Origin: Alphaproteobacteria bacterium LSUCC0719
GTDB taxonomy: Bacteria; Pseudomonadota; Alphaproteobacteria; Puniceispirillales; Puniceispirillaceae
Length of the DNA stretch: 64,000 nt
Direction: 5' to 3'
Assembly: GCA_040839025.1 (NCBI GenBank)
Contig: JBFPJN010000001.1
Span: 868,001 to 932,000, forward strand
A program made the position numbers and the translations under genes. The notes beneath the pieces were generated by a model. That model worked only from the letters and a program-made list of their open reading frames with translations, ran no database searches and was not told where the DNA came from. The number at the start of each line of letters is the position of its first letter. Position 1 is the stretch's first letter. Below, piece by piece: positions 18,901-27,617 of this stretch.

Positions 18901-19543
18901 CAGCGACATTTGAGATATATTCATCGGAAGACAGATCAAAGCGCGTGCCTTTGGGCAGGAAAGTGCCACCAAGTCTTATTTTGGATCCGGCAAAGTCGAG
19001 ATTGAATGGTTGATCTTGAGCCAATTCGAGGGGTCGATTGACCTGCTCAAATGTCCCAAGGTCTGCAACGAGCGTTCCACGATCAAAGGCGTAGCTGTTC
19101 GAATAGAGTGTTTCCAATGCAACACGGTCGATTTGTATCGGCTGTTGATTTACATCGAGGAGATATTCGCCATTTTCATTGACGATGAAATCATCTTTAT
19201 CGAGTTGAAAACTACCATTCCGTGTCAAGAGAAAGCGGTTCTGGCCGTCGGCCGCTGTTGTCTCCTTCAGCCCTGAAACCATAAAGAACCCATCTTCCGT
19301 CAAGGCAAGGTCGAGAACGTTGCCTGTGCTGAGCAGCTCGCCCTGCGACGTGTTCAACCGCCTTGCTGTTTGCAAAGCTCCCTTGCCTACAGACGCAACC
19401 TCCTAGACGGAAGCTGCATGGATGTCAGAGAATGACAATGACGATTTCTTGAAGCCGACTGTTCCGGTATTTGCGATGTTATGAGATGTGTTGGCCAGGT
19501 CCTTCTGGGATACCTTTAGGCCAGTCATGGCGGTATAAAACAT
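15947..19543 (-). CDS. flgE: Flagellar hook protein FlgE-like, very long, interrupted by an in-frame TAG at codon 47
   Basis: Starting at ATG 19543 the frame encodes MFYTAMTGLKVSQKDLANTS and HNIANTGTVGFKKS, the conserved N-terminal D0 helix of rod/hook proteins. Codon 47 (19405-19403) is TAG, after which the same frame stays open for another 1,150 codons: STGNVLDLALTEDGFFMVS matches the usual FlgE continuation, and the C-terminus ELTQLMLIQQRYQANAKVFE is the closing D0 helix. Total length near 1,198 codons is far above the usual 400-700. The extra length includes three diverged repeats beginning near 18478, 17468 and 16929 (motif RGPA, then a GDYQ/GNYK strand). No other flagellar gene is nearby and GC content is lower than the flanks. 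The downstream part could restart at TTG 19375. Recent nonsense mutation, sequencing error and readthrough are all possible. Confidence 0.8.
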
Positions 19544-19581
19544 TGTAAGTCCACAAAAGTTTTTCTCTGACGGCTTAGTTT

Positions 19582-19597
19582 TGCAAAAGACATGCCA
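19582..19597 (-). promoter_or_regulatory. Sigma-54-type (-24/-12) promoter for flgE
   Basis: On the minus strand the sequence reads TGGCAT-GTCTT-TTGCA, matching the sigma-54 consensus TGGCAC-N5-TTGC(A/T) with the invariant GG and GC separated by ten bases. It ends 38 bases upstream of the flgE ATG at 19543, a normal distance. Sigma-54 control of hook genes is well known in several proteobacteria, which supports the FlgE reading. Confidence 0.65.
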
Positions 19598-20094
19598 CAC
19601 GCTAGGCACAAAACCCATGCGTGTGCGGGCGAACTGTCTTCAAAACAATGAAGCTCACCCTTGCGATTGAGTGTTCGGAGCAAGACTTCCTATGACCAGG
19701 CAGTCGGATAGCCAAGCATAACTCAATTCTTCATCAGCGATCAGTTGTACCGCAGATGGTTTGCAGCCACTCTGATAAGCCCTTGAACCGGGCGCAAACC
19801 GCCACTGGACACCGGTGGCCACATTGACCTTTGCCAGTATCAATAACACTCTGATTATGGGATATTATTTTACTGTAAATTCTTACGCTTTGCGAGACAG
19901 GCCTCGACAAACGCTTGCAAAATAGCTGTTGGTTGCCGGGGGCAGCAGTTACTGAAGACCCTACCGCCGGTTCATGGATATGAATATGGTGAGGGTGTAC
20001 GAAACTATCTTTATGCGCATATTGGCAACCGGCGTCTTTACTTGCTTCGGAACAGTCTCGACCTGGGCCGCCTGAACGGAGGTTTGAACTGGAC
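19598..20094. other. Intergenic region between flgE and the shikimate dehydrogenase homologue
   Basis: About 500 bases with no recognised gene. A minus-strand frame at 19655-19849 (64 residues) and a plus-strand frame at 19977-20075 (33 residues, MDMNMVRVYETIFMRILATG...) are open but match nothing I know. A stretch rich in A and T around 19845-19885 may hold the promoter of the downstream plus-strand genes. Confidence 0.35.
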
Positions 20095-20904
20095 ATGCAC
20101 CACCCGTTACTTTCCGGTGACACTAACATCATTCCAATTGTGGGGCACCCCATTGCCCAGGTGAAATCGCCAGCCGGCCTGAGCCGCTTATTCTCTGAAA
20201 GGGGGGTGAATTCGCTGGTCATACCGGCAGATGTCTCGCCCGATCACCTGCAGACATTTCTGGCGGCGGTCTCGATAACGCGCAATGTTCCCGGCCTGAT
20301 TGCCACCGTGCCGCACAAGCGTGCACTGGCCAAATTCTGCGACAGACTGACAGAGCGCGCCCGTTACGCCGGATCGGCAAATGTCATGTTCAGGTCAGAA
20401 ACCGGCTGGGTGGGCGACAATACAGACGGTCTCGGTCACTGCCACGGGATCATCGCTGCCGGCGGAACCATAAGGAACAAACATGTGCTTCTCATCGGTG
20501 CGGGAGGCGCGGGGTCTGCCATGGCCTATGAATTTCTCAATATGGGCTGCCTGTCGCTGGCCATTCATGACATCGAAGCTGTCAGACGTGATCACTTGAT
20601 TGCGAGGCTTGACCAGAAGTTCCCCGGTCGTGTCCATGTTGGTTCGACCGATGCCGGCGGGTTTGATCTGGTATCGAACGCGACACCACTTGGGATGTCT
20701 GGACAAGACGATTTCCCGGTGAACCCAGACACCCTGTCCACCGGGCAGTTTGTAGCGGAAGTTGTGACCAAGCCTGTGATGACACCTTTGCTGAAATGCG
20801 CGTTAGAGCTTGGCTGCGATATCATGACCGGTGATCAGATGTTCGAGGCGCAGAGCGATATCCTGATACAGGTGCTTGGCGGGTCACTGCCTGAAGACAG
20901 TTGA
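20095..20904 (+). CDS. Shikimate dehydrogenase family protein (AroE-like)
   Basis: 269-residue NAD(P)-dependent dehydrogenase. The N-terminal GHPIAQVKSP corresponds to the shikimate-binding segment, ATVPHKRAL carries the catalytic lysine, GDNTDGLG the conserved NTD motif, and LLIGAGGAGSAMAYEF the nucleotide-binding turn. A second, biosynthetic aroE is expected elsewhere in the genome. The lone position beside degradation genes, including a dehydroshikimate dehydratase and a dehydroquinase, suggests a catabolic quinate/shikimate role. First gene of a plus-strand group of three. Confidence 0.82.
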   Translation: MHHPLLSGDTNIIPIVGHPIAQVKSPAGLSRLFSERGVNSLVIPADVSPDHLQTFLAAVSITRNVPGLIATVPHKRALAKFCDRLTERARYAGSANVMFRSETGWVGDNTDGLGHCHGIIAAGGTIRNKHVLLIGAGGAGSAMAYEFLNMGCLSLAIHDIEAVRRDHLIARLDQKFPGRVHVGSTDAGGFDLVSNATPLGMSGQDDFPVNPDTLSTGQFVAEVVTKPVMTPLLKCALELGCDIMTGDQMFEAQSDILIQVLGGSLPEDS

Positions 20905-21044
20905 TGCTTTGATTTGGCGCTGCAACTGTGCCTGCGCAAGGGCCTTGCATCCGCCAGACCATTACGTCACTAATAATTTAATGCTGCGTGGTCGGACGTA
21001 TCGGCCCTTGGCAGCGGGCAGGGGGTGTCTACTGGACCCGCCCG

Positions 21045-21061
21045 ACGCCGGACCCCGGCGT
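21045..21061 (+). terminator. Stem-loop after the AroE-like gene
   Basis: A perfect 7-bp inverted repeat ACGCCGG-ACC-CCGGCGT lies in the 256-base gap before the next gene. There is no T run after it, so it may be an attenuator or RNA-stabilising stem rather than an intrinsic terminator. Confidence 0.35.
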
Positions 21062-21160
21062 GTGAAATCCCTCGATCATGGTAAATGGCTGCGCTGGCGT
21101 GGCCATGTCTAGCCCGCAGGACAGCACCAACGCGCTGTGATGCGGCATGGGAGGAAAGAT

Positions 21161-22048
21161 ATGAAAGCAGGAGTAATCGGTCTTGGTGACATGGGGTCTG
21201 GTCTGGCGAAAAACCTGATCGCGAACGGATTCGAGACTTGCGGGTTCGACCTGGACAAGGCGCGCATGGCAGATTTCACCAAGATGAGCGGCGTTGCCTG
21301 TGCCGGACCGGGTGATGTCGGGCGGCACGCCGATGTTGTCTATGTCATGGTGATGAATGGCGATCAGGCCAAAGCCGTGATCCTTGGCGAAAACGGACTG
21401 TCCTCGACCATGGCCGAAGGCGGGATCATTATCCTGACTGCGACCATCAAGCCGGCTGAGGCCCGCGAGATCGGCGGCGCGCTGCACGGCACCGGCCTTC
21501 GCCTGATCGACAGCCCTGTCTCGGGCGGGTTCCCGGGCGCACAGGGCGGTACACTGACGATGATGGCCGCAGCTCCGGATGACCTGATGGCGGCAGCCAG
21601 GCCCGTGATGGAGGCGGTGTCAGGCACCATTCACCATGTTGGCACAGCCCCCGGTGAGGGACAGGTCATGAAGGCCTGCCTCCAATCCATCATTGGGTCA
21701 ATCTTCAGCGCCACCTTCGAGGCAGCCACGCTCGCCGCCAAGGCAGGCGTGTCCGGCCAGGCGCTCTACAATGTCGTCTCCACTTCTGGCGCTGGCTGCG
21801 GCATTACCAAGACCGCGCTTGAGAACATCATCGACCGCCGCTTTGAAGGAACCGGGTCCGGTATCGGTACCATGCACAAGGATCTGACGATTTTGCTAGG
21901 CATGGCTGAAGAAATGGGAGTACCGATGTTCACCGCGTCGACGGCGATGCAGATATTCCATCAGGGAAAGACCAAATATCCACAGGGCGACAACTGGATC
22001 TGCACACGAATTATGGAAGAGATTGTCGGTGCCGAGCTGCATCGCTAA
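21161..22048 (+). CDS. NAD(P)-dependent beta-hydroxyacid dehydrogenase
   Basis: 295-residue member of the 3-hydroxyisobutyrate dehydrogenase family. GVIGLGDMGSGLAKNLI binds the nucleotide, LIDSPVSGGFPGAQGGTLTMM is the substrate motif, and the catalytic lysine is in GQVMKACLQSIIGS. ATG at 21161 follows GGGAGGAAAG, so it is preferred over the ATG eight codons upstream. It is eight bases from the next gene. Such enzymes beside an isomerase (as here) commonly act on sugar acids such as L-threonate. Confidence 0.83.
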   Translation: MKAGVIGLGDMGSGLAKNLIANGFETCGFDLDKARMADFTKMSGVACAGPGDVGRHADVVYVMVMNGDQAKAVILGENGLSSTMAEGGIIILTATIKPAEAREIGGALHGTGLRLIDSPVSGGFPGAQGGTLTMMAAAPDDLMAAARPVMEAVSGTIHHVGTAPGEGQVMKACLQSIIGSIFSATFEAATLAAKAGVSGQALYNVVSTSGAGCGITKTALENIIDRRFEGTGSGIGTMHKDLTILLGMAEEMGVPMFTASTAMQIFHQGKTKYPQGDNWICTRIMEEIVGAELHR

Positions 22049-22056
22049 GGGAGTGT

Positions 22057-22923
22057 ATGATGAAACTTGGTGTGATTTGTGACGGTATCAGCCGCGATCT
22101 GGCGCATACCGTGGATGTGATGGATGAATTCGGGCTGGAATATGCCGAACTGCAATTTGTCGGCGAGAAAGAGGTCGGCGACCATGATGCTGGAGAAATC
22201 CGAGAGATCGACGCATTGCTTCGAGACCGCGGCAAGCCGGTCTCCTGTCTCAGCCGCCATATCTTTGCTGGCACCACCATCGCCAACAAACCCGGCGATG
22301 ATCTCCATACGAAGCACATGGACGCGCTGAAGCGGGTTATCGAGATGGCGCATATCGTCGGCTCGCCGCTGGTCCGGATCATGACCCCAAAGAAGGAACA
22401 GATCCTGTTCGGCTTCAACGGAGCGGAAAAGTGGAATGTCGCCAAAGGCGCGTGGGATGCCATGCTGCCGCTGATCGCGCCGGCGCTCGATGTGGCGCGC
22501 GATGCCGGCGTCACGCTTGTTGTGGAGACTGGCAACGGCACGATGGTCAATTCCAACTATACCGGCCGCAAGCTGATTGATGATCTGGACGGCAAGGATG
22601 TGCTGAAGGTGCTGTGGGATCCGGCGAACAATTGCTGGTGCCATGAGACCGCCTTTCCCGACGGGTATGACGAGGTAAAGGATGGCTATCTTGGCCACAT
22701 CCATATCAAGGATGTCAAAGTGGACACGCCGCGTGCCACGCTTGAGGTGCGGCCCATGGGCGAAGGCCAGCTTGCTGATCAATTTGCCCCCATGGCCGAT
22801 GCGCTTCGCGCGGACGGCTATGACGGGGTGATCAGTTTTGAATCCGTCTACCATCCCGGCAATGGCGATTTTGAAGCTGGCTTCCGAATGAATATTGGAA
22901 AGTTCAAGACGCTGTATGGCTGA
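22057..22923 (+). CDS. Sugar phosphate isomerase/epimerase, xylose-isomerase-like TIM barrel
   Basis: 288 residues of the AP-endonuclease-2/IolE-type TIM barrel: LGVICDGISRDL, YAELQFVGEKEVGD, TLVVETGNGTMVNS with a metal-ligand glutamate, VLWDPANNCW, GHIHIKDVKVD and VISFESVYHPG with the closing glutamate. Acts on an unknown sugar or hydroxy acid in the cytoplasm. Cotranscribed with the upstream dehydrogenase (8-base gap); ends 23 bases from the convergent quiC-like gene. Confidence 0.82.
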   Translation: MMKLGVICDGISRDLAHTVDVMDEFGLEYAELQFVGEKEVGDHDAGEIREIDALLRDRGKPVSCLSRHIFAGTTIANKPGDDLHTKHMDALKRVIEMAHIVGSPLVRIMTPKKEQILFGFNGAEKWNVAKGAWDAMLPLIAPALDVARDAGVTLVVETGNGTMVNSNYTGRKLIDDLDGKDVLKVLWDPANNCWCHETAFPDGYDEVKDGYLGHIHIKDVKVDTPRATLEVRPMGEGQLADQFAPMADALRADGYDGVISFESVYHPGNGDFEAGFRMNIGKFKTLYG

Positions 22924-22946
22924 TCAGGTCTGTTTCAAGCCCAAGA

Positions 22947-24836
22947 TCAAAGATTGCGCCTCTGCGCACTGACCCTGAAGGGGGCATTGGCGGCGCCATA
23001 CCCGTCATAGCCCCCGTCCCGCTGAACAATCTCGAAGAACACCTCACTGGCGCGCTGACGGCTATAAAGTTGGAAATAGCGGCCGTCTGCATCCTCGTCA
23101 TAGAGAATTTTCGATGCGCGGAGCCGTTCGACAAACGCATCATCCAAACCAAACCTGGCGCCAAGATCCTCGTAATAGTTTGGCGACATCGCAAGTGCAT
23201 CGAACCCGCGCAAGGCAAGCGCTTCAGCAGTGGCAAAGATATCATCGCAGCTGAAAGCAAGGTGCTGCACAGCCGCCCCAAAGGTGCGATCGATGAATTG
23301 ACCGGCAAGCGTATTCTGGTTCTCAGCACCGTTCAACGTGACCCGCATCTCGCCGGAGACATTCTGGATGGCCCGGCTTCTCACCAGCCCTCCCGGGTCC
23401 ACCACATCCACCATGGACACCTTTTCCACCTCGAGGATCGAGGTGTAGAAAAGCGTCCAAGTCAGCATTTCCTCGTACTTCATCGTCTGGGCCAGATGGT
23501 CAATCTTTTGAAGGCCGACCCCTGTAGCAGGCTGCGGCGCATCAACGGTCCTGAAATCAACCTCCCACCAGTTTGCAAGACCGCTGGCATCATCCACAAA
23601 CCGCAACAGGCCGCCCCCGACGCCCCGGATTGCCGGAATTTTCAGTTCGTCTTCACCCTCGGTTGTTTCCACGATATTCGCACCGAGACTTCGCGCGCGA
23701 TCAATGACCGCAGCAGCAGCATCAACCTTGATGGCAATGTCGCAGACCGATGTTCCATGCACCTGATAGGCAGATTGGGCCGGTCCCGAGTCCTCGGTAT
23801 TGATCAGGATATTGATCCCATTCTGGCGCCAGTGTGCGACCTGTTTCGAAACATGGTTGCCCACATGGACGAATCCCATCATGGACAGAAACGCGGCCAG
23901 ATCAGAGGCTTCATGTTCACTTGTCGTGAATTCGACAAACTCGATCCCCAGGCAGGTGCCGCGGGCAGGCATTCGAGGCACCGGCAGACGCATGTCAGGT
24001 TCATTCCGCCGGACATCATCCATCAGTGCCAGCAGTGAGCGATGCCCATCGCGGGCGATCATTGCCGGGCTGCCTCCCCTGAACTGATCGTTGAACACCT
24101 CCAGAGACAGTGGCCCGGCATATCCTGTTGAACTTACGGCACGCATAAAATCGACGACCCGAAGATCACCCTCACCCGGCATATTGCGGAAATGCCGCGA
24201 CCAGTAGAAAAGGTCCATGTCGATCAAAGGTGCGTCTGCAAGCTGGACAAAGAATATCTTGTCACCCGGTATGGCACGGATCGTATCAGGGTCGATCTTG
24301 CGGCTGAGTGTATGGAAACTGTCAAGGATCAGTCCGACATGACTATGGCCGGCACGGCGCACCACTTCCCACGCGTCACGATGATCATTGATATGCCGTC
24401 CCCAGGCCAGCGCCTCAAACCCAATTCGCAGCCCCCTCGCCTTTGCCCGCTCGCCAAGCTCGGCAAGATCATCAGCAGCCCGGTCAATGCCACCAAGCGC
24501 GTGGGCAGACAGGTTCGAGCAAATCAGAACAAGATCGGCGCCCATGCTGTTCATCAGGTCGAATTTTCGTTCTGCCCGGTCGAAAGCTCGTGACCGATAG
24601 GGTTCCGGCAACCCTTCAAAATCACGGAAGGGCTGGAACAGCATGATTTCCAGCCCATAATCCTCGACCAACCACCCAACATCCACAGCAGCGCCGTCAT
24701 AGGCCAGAAAATCCTGCTCGAAGATTTCGATGCCGGTAAAGCCGGCGCGTGAGATCGCTGCAAGTTTCTCGCGGAAGTCACCGGCGATCGATACCGTGGC
24801 AATGCAGGTTCTGAGTTTGCCCGGAGCGTCGTTCAT
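22947..24836 (-). CDS. quiC: 3-Dehydroshikimate dehydratase, two-domain QuiC type
   Basis: 629-residue fusion. Residues about 1-285 form a sugar-isomerase-like TIM barrel (IATVSIAGDFREKLAAISRAGFTGIEIFE, GFEALAWGRHINDH, LILDSFHT, LSLEVFNDQFRG). Residues about 300-629 form two VOC units like 4-hydroxyphenylpyruvate dioxygenase (GIEFVEFTTSEHEA, KIDHLAQTMKYEEMLTWTLFY, VQHLAFSCDDIF, YFQLYSRQRASEVFFEIVQR). This architecture is that of QuiC-type enzymes, which dehydrate 3-dehydroshikimate to protocatechuate. ATG at 24836 is preceded by AGGAAGG; an upstream ATG at 24857 overlaps the ECH gene. No protocatechuate dioxygenase genes are in the window. Confidence 0.83.
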   Translation of the reverse strand: MNDAPGKLRTCIATVSIAGDFREKLAAISRAGFTGIEIFEQDFLAYDGAAVDVGWLVEDYGLEIMLFQPFRDFEGLPEPYRSRAFDRAERKFDLMNSMGADLVLICSNLSAHALGGIDRAADDLAELGERAKARGLRIGFEALAWGRHINDHRDAWEVVRRAGHSHVGLILDSFHTLSRKIDPDTIRAIPGDKIFFVQLADAPLIDMDLFYWSRHFRNMPGEGDLRVVDFMRAVSSTGYAGPLSLEVFNDQFRGGSPAMIARDGHRSLLALMDDVRRNEPDMRLPVPRMPARGTCLGIEFVEFTTSEHEASDLAAFLSMMGFVHVGNHVSKQVAHWRQNGINILINTEDSGPAQSAYQVHGTSVCDIAIKVDAAAAVIDRARSLGANIVETTEGEDELKIPAIRGVGGGLLRFVDDASGLANWWEVDFRTVDAPQPATGVGLQKIDHLAQTMKYEEMLTWTLFYTSILEVEKVSMVDVVDPGGLVRSRAIQNVSGEMRVTLNGAENQNTLAGQFIDRTFGAAVQHLAFSCDDIFATAEALALRGFDALAMSPNYYEDLGARFGLDDAFVERLRASKILYDEDADGRYFQLYSRQRASEVFFEIVQRDGGYDGYGAANAPFRVSAQRRNL

Positions 24837-24841
24837 ACCAG

Positions 24842-25633
24842 CTACCTTCCTCGCCATTTCGGCTGTCGCTTTTGCAGAAAGGCCAGCCTGCCTTCCCTGG
24901 CATCTTCGCTGGCCAGCATGGCTTCGAAAGCCGGATACCGCGTCGCGAAGGCGGTCTCGAGATCCGGCAGGTCAAGTCCTTGCATCATCATCTGCTTCGT
25001 TGCACGCACCGCCAGTGGCGCGTTCTCGCAGATCATCGCGGCGGTTTCCAAAGCCATTGCCAGAACACCGGTGCCACCAGCCGGAGATGGTGAAAGCTGA
25101 TTTACAACACCCATTCCGACAAGTTCATCAGCGGCAAACATGCGCCCTGTCAAAGCAAGTTCCATCGCCTGTTTAAGCGGCACCTGCCTTGCCAGACGAT
25201 GCAGCCCTCCACTTGCCGCCAGTCCAACGCGTGGCTCCGGCAACGAGAACCTTGCGCTGGGCACGGCCACGCACAAATCACAGGCCAGGACGATTTCCAT
25301 CCCACCACCGATGGCGTCTCCGTTCACCGCTGCGATAACCGGTTTAATTAGATCAAAGCGTTCTGCGAGACCGGCGAAGCCTGTTGACGGGAGATTGGCG
25401 CGGTCAAGGCCGGCATCCACAGACAGGTCCGAGCCGGAACAGAATGCCTTGTCGCCCGCGCCTGTTATAATGGCGACGAGAAGCGTGTCACTCGCGGCAA
25501 ATGTGTCGAAAAGGCTGGCAAGCTGATGGTGGGCGTCAGGGTCCAGTGCGTTGCGGCGATGCTGCCGATCAATGGTCAGGATCAGTGTTCGGTCTTGTGT
25601 TTCCCATCTGATCCCGGCGGCATTGCCCTGCAT
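24842..25633 (-). CDS. Enoyl-CoA hydratase/isomerase family protein
   Basis: 263-residue crotonase-fold enzyme. The oxyanion-hole segments are AFCSGSDLSVDAG and NGDAIGGGMEIVLACDLCVA, with ARFSLPEPRVGLAASGG following; the PEP-x-x-GL region has the glutamate typical of hydratases. Acts on an acyl-CoA intermediate. It sits 19 bases after livG and 5 bases before quiC, thus in the transport operon. Confidence 0.85.
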   Translation of the reverse strand: MQGNAAGIRWETQDRTLILTIDRQHRRNALDPDAHHQLASLFDTFAASDTLLVAIITGAGDKAFCSGSDLSVDAGLDRANLPSTGFAGLAERFDLIKPVIAAVNGDAIGGGMEIVLACDLCVAVPSARFSLPEPRVGLAASGGLHRLARQVPLKQAMELALTGRMFAADELVGMGVVNQLSPSPAGGTGVLAMALETAAMICENAPLAVRATKQMMMQGLDLPDLETAFATRYPAFEAMLASEDAREGRLAFLQKRQPKWRGR

Positions 25634-25652
25634 CTATCTACACACCCCGACG

Positions 25653-26453
25653 TCACGCGTCCATCGCCGCCCGGATATCTTCGTCCGCCATTTCGCGACC
25701 GAGATAAGCCTCGACAACCGCCGGATCGTTCTTGACATGTTCGGGCGTGCCCTCGGAAATCTTCTGCCCATGATCAAGCACGCTGATGGCATCGCAGGTC
25801 GACATCACAACCTTCAGGATGTGCTCCACCACGATGATTGTGAGATTGTACCGTTCCTTGAGGGTCATTATGGTGGTCATCAGATTGTCGACATTGACCG
25901 GCGAAAGCCCCGCCCCCGGTTCGTCGAGAAGCAGCATTTTCGGACGCATCGCGATGGCCCGCCCAAGCGCCAGAAGACGGCGCTGTCCACCAGACAGTTC
26001 TGCGGCCGGAATCTCGGCATGGTCCGCAAGGCCGATAAATTCCAGCAACTCCTGCATCTCTTCCCTGACAGCCTTGTCCTGACGTCGCACCTCGGCACCG
26101 TTAAGGAGCGGGGCGAGTGGCCCGTATTTCGTATGCGGGTGGTAGCCAACCATGACATTGTCGAGAACGCTCAGCTCGCCATAGAGACGCAGCAACTGGA
26201 AGGTTCTGGCCAACCCCAGCCCGGCGATCGTATGTGCCGGGCTGTTCGTGATGTCTACCCCGTCGAAGCTGATATGGCTTCCCTCGTCAGGCTGATACAC
26301 CCCGGTAAGAAGATTGAAGAAGGTCGATTTGCCGGATCCGTTTGGCCCAATCAGCCCGTGGATCGTGTTCGGCTCAACTTTCAGGCTGACCTTGTCAATC
26401 GCCTGCAGACCGCCAAAGCTCTTGCTCAGGTTACGAGTTTCTAGCAGCGCCAC
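25653..26453 (-). CDS. livG: Branched-chain-type ABC transporter ATP-binding protein LivG
   Basis: 266-residue ATPase. Walker A GPNGSGKST, the ISGLARTFQ-type Q-loop region (here GLGLARTFQLLRLY), signature LSGGQRRLLALGRAIA and Walker B MLLLDEPGAGLSP are clear. The C-terminal GQKISEGTPEHVKNDPAVVEAYLG is typical of LivG. GTG at 26453 gives VALLETRNLSKSFGG; upstream residues in the frame lie inside livM and are not family-like. It overlaps livM by 23 bases. Substrate is set by the binding protein. Confidence 0.88.
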   Translation of the reverse strand: MALLETRNLSKSFGGLQAIDKVSLKVEPNTIHGLIGPNGSGKSTFFNLLTGVYQPDEGSHISFDGVDITNSPAHTIAGLGLARTFQLLRLYGELSVLDNVMVGYHPHTKYGPLAPLLNGAEVRRQDKAVREEMQELLEFIGLADHAEIPAAELSGGQRRLLALGRAIAMRPKMLLLDEPGAGLSPVNVDNLMTTIMTLKERYNLTIIVVEHILKVVMSTCDAISVLDHGQKISEGTPEHVKNDPAVVEAYLGREMADEDIRAAMDA

Positions 26454-27516
26454 CCAACTTCTCCTCGCTTCTCTTGATAAATCTGCGATTCCGCTGCACA
26501 CCCTCGAACCAGCCACCAATTCCACGAGGCATGAACAGCACCAGAAGAACCATTGACAGACCAAAGACAAGCGGCTGGATCACAATCGGGCGGTCCATGA
26601 AATAAACCACCAGATCCTTGGTCTGATCATAGGCGATAGTCACAACAATGGCACCGATAACCCCGCCCCAGACATTGCCGATACCACCAAGAACCACCAT
26701 CAGAAGCAGGGTTACCATTTCGATGACGGTAAAGTTGTTGTGATGGAGATACCCCGGCGGCATATGTGCGAACAACGCACCTGCCAGGCCTGCATAGATA
26801 GCGCTGAGGACAAAGGCCAGCAGCTTGTATTTCACCACATTGATACCGTTCACCGAGGCGGCAATGGTGTCCTCGCGGATCGCCTGGAAGGCGCGTCCGG
26901 TGGCCGAGCGGAGGATCGCAAAGGAAAAATAGATCCCCACGACGGCGGCAGTCATTACGAGATAGTAATAGCTGGTAAAGCTGTCGAAAACATACCCACC
27001 AATGCTCGGCGCCGGGATCATCATCAGGCCGGTGCTGGACCCAAGTGCCGGTGTCACAGCAATGAAAATGCGGACGGATTCACCAAGCCCAAGCGTCGCA
27101 AGTGCGAGATATGCACCTTCCAGTCGAACCGAGGGCAGCCCGACAATGAGGCCGGCAAAGGCGGTCACCAGAACCGCGATCGGGATCGACACCCAGACCG
27201 GCAGACCAAATCCGAGTGCACCACCAAACCCGCCAGGTTCAAGTGACAGCACTGCCGAGGTCACCGCCCCGATGGCGTAAAGACCTATGTGGCCGACCGT
27301 GACCTGGCCACAAAACCCTTTCACAATATTCAGCCCAACGGCCAGCATGATAAACAGACAGGCGCGGTTTGCCAGATCAATCAGATAGTCATTGAAGAAA
27401 GTCGACAAGATGAACGGCAGAGGCAGCAGCAGCGCATAGGCTGCGAGCCATGGCAAAAGCCTGTGGCGTTGTGCCAGCGCATCTATCAGGTCAGCAATAC
27501 GTGATAGAAATACCAT
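26431..27516 (-). CDS. livM: Branched-chain-type ABC transporter permease LivM
   Basis: 361-residue inner-membrane permease with about 9-10 hydrophobic segments. LNIVKGFCGQVTVGHIGLYAIGA and SVRLEGAYLALATLGLGE are LivM landmarks, and RSATGRAFQAIREDTIAASVNGINVVKYKLLAF is the EAA-like cytoplasmic loop that docks the ATPase. Follows livJ after a strong hairpin and overlaps livG. Confidence 0.88.
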   Translation of the reverse strand: MVFLSRIADLIDALAQRHRLLPWLAAYALLLPLPFILSTFFNDYLIDLANRACLFIMLAVGLNIVKGFCGQVTVGHIGLYAIGAVTSAVLSLEPGGFGGALGFGLPVWVSIPIAVLVTAFAGLIVGLPSVRLEGAYLALATLGLGESVRIFIAVTPALGSSTGLMMIPAPSIGGYVFDSFTSYYYLVMTAAVVGIYFSFAILRSATGRAFQAIREDTIAASVNGINVVKYKLLAFVLSAIYAGLAGALFAHMPPGYLHHNNFTVIEMVTLLLMVVLGGIGNVWGGVIGAIVVTIAYDQTKDLVVYFMDRPIVIQPLVFGLSMVLLVLFMPRGIGGWFEGVQRNRRFIKRSEEKLGGAARNS

Positions 27517-27577
27517 ATCGAGCCATTCCCCCGGATCCGTCTGAAGACAAAAAATCGGAATATGAAATCAAGAGAAT

Positions 27578-27604
27578 GATGGTCGGGGCAAGCCCCCGAC
27601 CATC
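27578..27604 (-). terminator. Hairpin between livJ and livM
   Basis: An 11-bp perfect stem (GATGGTCGGGG / CCCCGACCATC) with a 5-base loop lies 14 bases after the livJ stop. There is no long T run, so it is likely a partial terminator or 3' stabiliser that raises binding-protein mRNA over that of the downstream permease. Confidence 0.65.
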
Positions 27605-27617
27605 TGTTTTGTTACGC

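Noticed and set aside
15947-19618. Treating the hook region as two independent genes (19403-19618 and 15947-19375)
   Set aside because: The two frames are in phase, separated only by one TAG, and together match one FlgE-type protein; the first piece alone is just its N-terminal helix.
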